DNA from: Eutrophobius brisbanensis
GTDB taxonomy: Bacteria; Pseudomonadota; Gammaproteobacteria; Eutrophobiales; Eutrophobiaceae
Assembly: GCA_038131795.1 (NCBI GenBank)
Contig: JAYPQE010000002.1
Coordinates: forward strand, 62,001 to 126,000
Reading direction: 5' to 3'
Length of the DNA stretch: 64,000 bases
A program made the translations under genes and the position numbers. The first letter of the stretch is position 1. The number at the start of each line of letters is the position of its first letter. Shown in pieces: positions 63,210 to 64,000 of this stretch. The notes under the pieces are model-generated. The model searched no databases. It was not told the origin of the DNA and saw only the letters and a program-made list of their open reading frames with translations.

Positions 63210-63312
63210 ACGCTATCCAAATATTATTATCAATGCCTTTGGCTGTCAGTTGAAAGTCACGATACTGACATTATATTAGCATATAGCGCTATATTTACAG
63301 ATACAATTATTA

Positions 63313-64000
63313 TCAGTTGCTGGCTGTTTTGCACCATAAGCCCGGGTTTTGTGGTGAACCTTGCTGCCTGATTTCAAAATACAGTGCTGATTCAGCCTGT
63401 CCGCCGGTATTACCCACTTTCGCTATAATCTCACCGGTTGTGACAAAATCATCGGCTTTTTTCAGTAGTCTTTCATTATGTCCATACAAACTCATAAAAC
63501 CATTGCCATGATCAATTATCATTAATAGCCCGAGGTTTCTGAACCAGTCTGCAAAAATAACTTTACCAGCGCTGACAGCATGGACATCATCACCTGAGCC
63601 GGCAGAAATTCTTACACCATTCCATGTTAATTTCCCTTCCCTTTTCTGGGAACCAAATCGCGTTATTAACTTACCTTGTACCGGCCAGTCTAACTTTCCT
63701 TTTAATGAAGAGAAAGGCGGTAAGTTTTCATACAATTGGACAACATCCTGTCTGTTTTTCAGGTTATCTATGAGATCTCTGAGTTCCTGTTCGTCCCTCT
63801 GGAGACTGGTTAGCTGTTCATCCTGTTCTGTGATGTATTGATTTAATTCAGAAATTGATGATTTTCTTTCTTTCATGAAATCTGACAGCTGTTCCAACTC
63901 ATCGACTTTTTCTGCATGAAGTCTTTCGAGTTCCGTTGACTCATTATTTATTGCCAGTTCAATTTGTTTCAAATTATTCAATGTGATTTGAATTTCAGAT
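63313..64000 (-). CDS. envC: EnvC-like murein hydrolase activator (5' end outside window)
   Basis: The frame is open to the window edge (visible from SEIQITLNNLK), so the N-terminus is missing. The visible part has a long coiled coil (ELERLHAEKVDELEQLSDFM) and a C-terminal LytM domain (residues 105-225): TWNGVRISAGSGDDVHAVSA, IIDHGNGFMSLYGHN and YFEIRQQGSPQNPG. The first zinc-ligand His of active LytM enzymes is absent, as in EnvC, which activates amidases rather than cutting wall itself. The order envC-ctpA-yibQ supports the name. Confidence 0.88.
   Translation of the reverse strand, partial: SEIQITLNNLKQIELAINNESTELERLHAEKVDELEQLSDFMKERKSSISELNQYITEQDEQLTSLQRDEQELRDLIDNLKNRQDVVQLYENLPPFSSLKGKLDWPVQGKLITRFGSQKREGKLTWNGVRISAGSGDDVHAVSAGKVIFADWFRNLGLLMIIDHGNGFMSLYGHNERLLKKADDFVTTGEIIAKVGNTGGQAESALYFEIRQQGSPQNPGLWCKTASN

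Noticed and set aside
1..64000. CRISPR arrays, tRNA or rRNA genes, insertion sequences and prophage genes
   Set aside because: No regularly spaced repeats, RNA signatures or transposase and phage proteins were seen; XerC at 54.8 kb is the housekeeping recombinase.

Overview
The window reads as a chromosomal segment of a gammaproteobacterium with moderately AT-rich DNA. No close genus can be named from sequence alone. The evidence is a set of conserved gene blocks: purM / DUF2066 / hda, wrbA-arsC, ilvB-ilvN-ilvC-psd-pssA-leuA, dapF-DUF484-xerC-hslV-hslU-DUF971-ubiE-ubiJ-ubiB and yibQ-ctpA-envC. PilR-type control of a sigma-54 pilin promoter points the same way. No rRNA, tRNA, CRISPR array, insertion sequence or prophage was seen.

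Region 1 (1-9.9 kb) is a type IV pilus locus. It starts inside pilR and holds a major pilin gene with a sigma-54 promoter and upstream TGTC/GACA boxes. The pilin gene is embedded among two polyprenyl-phosphate-sugar-synthase-like GT2 enzymes and three multi-membrane-span GT-C-like proteins. The simplest reading is a lipid-linked-sugar pathway that glycosylates the pilin or another exported protein.

Region 2 (9.9-29.2 kb) is an envelope polysaccharide locus. It carries galE, a winged-helix/nucleotidyltransferase-like regulator with a perfect inverted repeat just before its start codon, the ABC exporter pair wzm-wzt, two sulfotransferases, a methyltransferase, two sugar aminotransferases, a WbqC-like protein, several glycosyltransferases and a large HAD-domain protein. 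It also holds a radical SAM gene that appears broken. It ends with suhB and a GT2 gene, the latter sitting between suhB and trmJ.

Region 3 (29.3-46.8 kb) is housekeeping: tRNA modification (trmJ), purine synthesis (purM), replication control (hda), wrbA, arsC, a 5' remnant of a yihY-like gene butted against proS, branched-chain amino acid and phosphatidylserine genes, a family 4 uracil-DNA glycosylase, rimI, cysM, a 3'-5' exonuclease and rlmD.

Region 4 (46.8-50.1 kb) is a small envelope module. An L,D-transpeptidase-like gene is followed by a secreted repeat protein and an ECF sigma factor operon encoding a one-span membrane protein, a small secreted protein and a DUF3106 protein with about ten repeats. 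The same promoter-like pair (TGTCAACCAG, then CGTT) lies upstream of both the repeat protein and the sigma operon, which suggests one sigma-controlled regulon. The sigma gene seems to lack an AUG, GUG or well-placed UUG start.

Region 5 (50.2-64 kb) is housekeeping again: nagZ, a TraB/GumN protein, an MscS channel, dapF (with Ser where the first catalytic Cys is expected), DUF484, xerC, hslVU, DUF971, ubiE-ubiJ-ubiB, then yibQ, ctpA and an envC-like gene on the minus strand that runs off the window.
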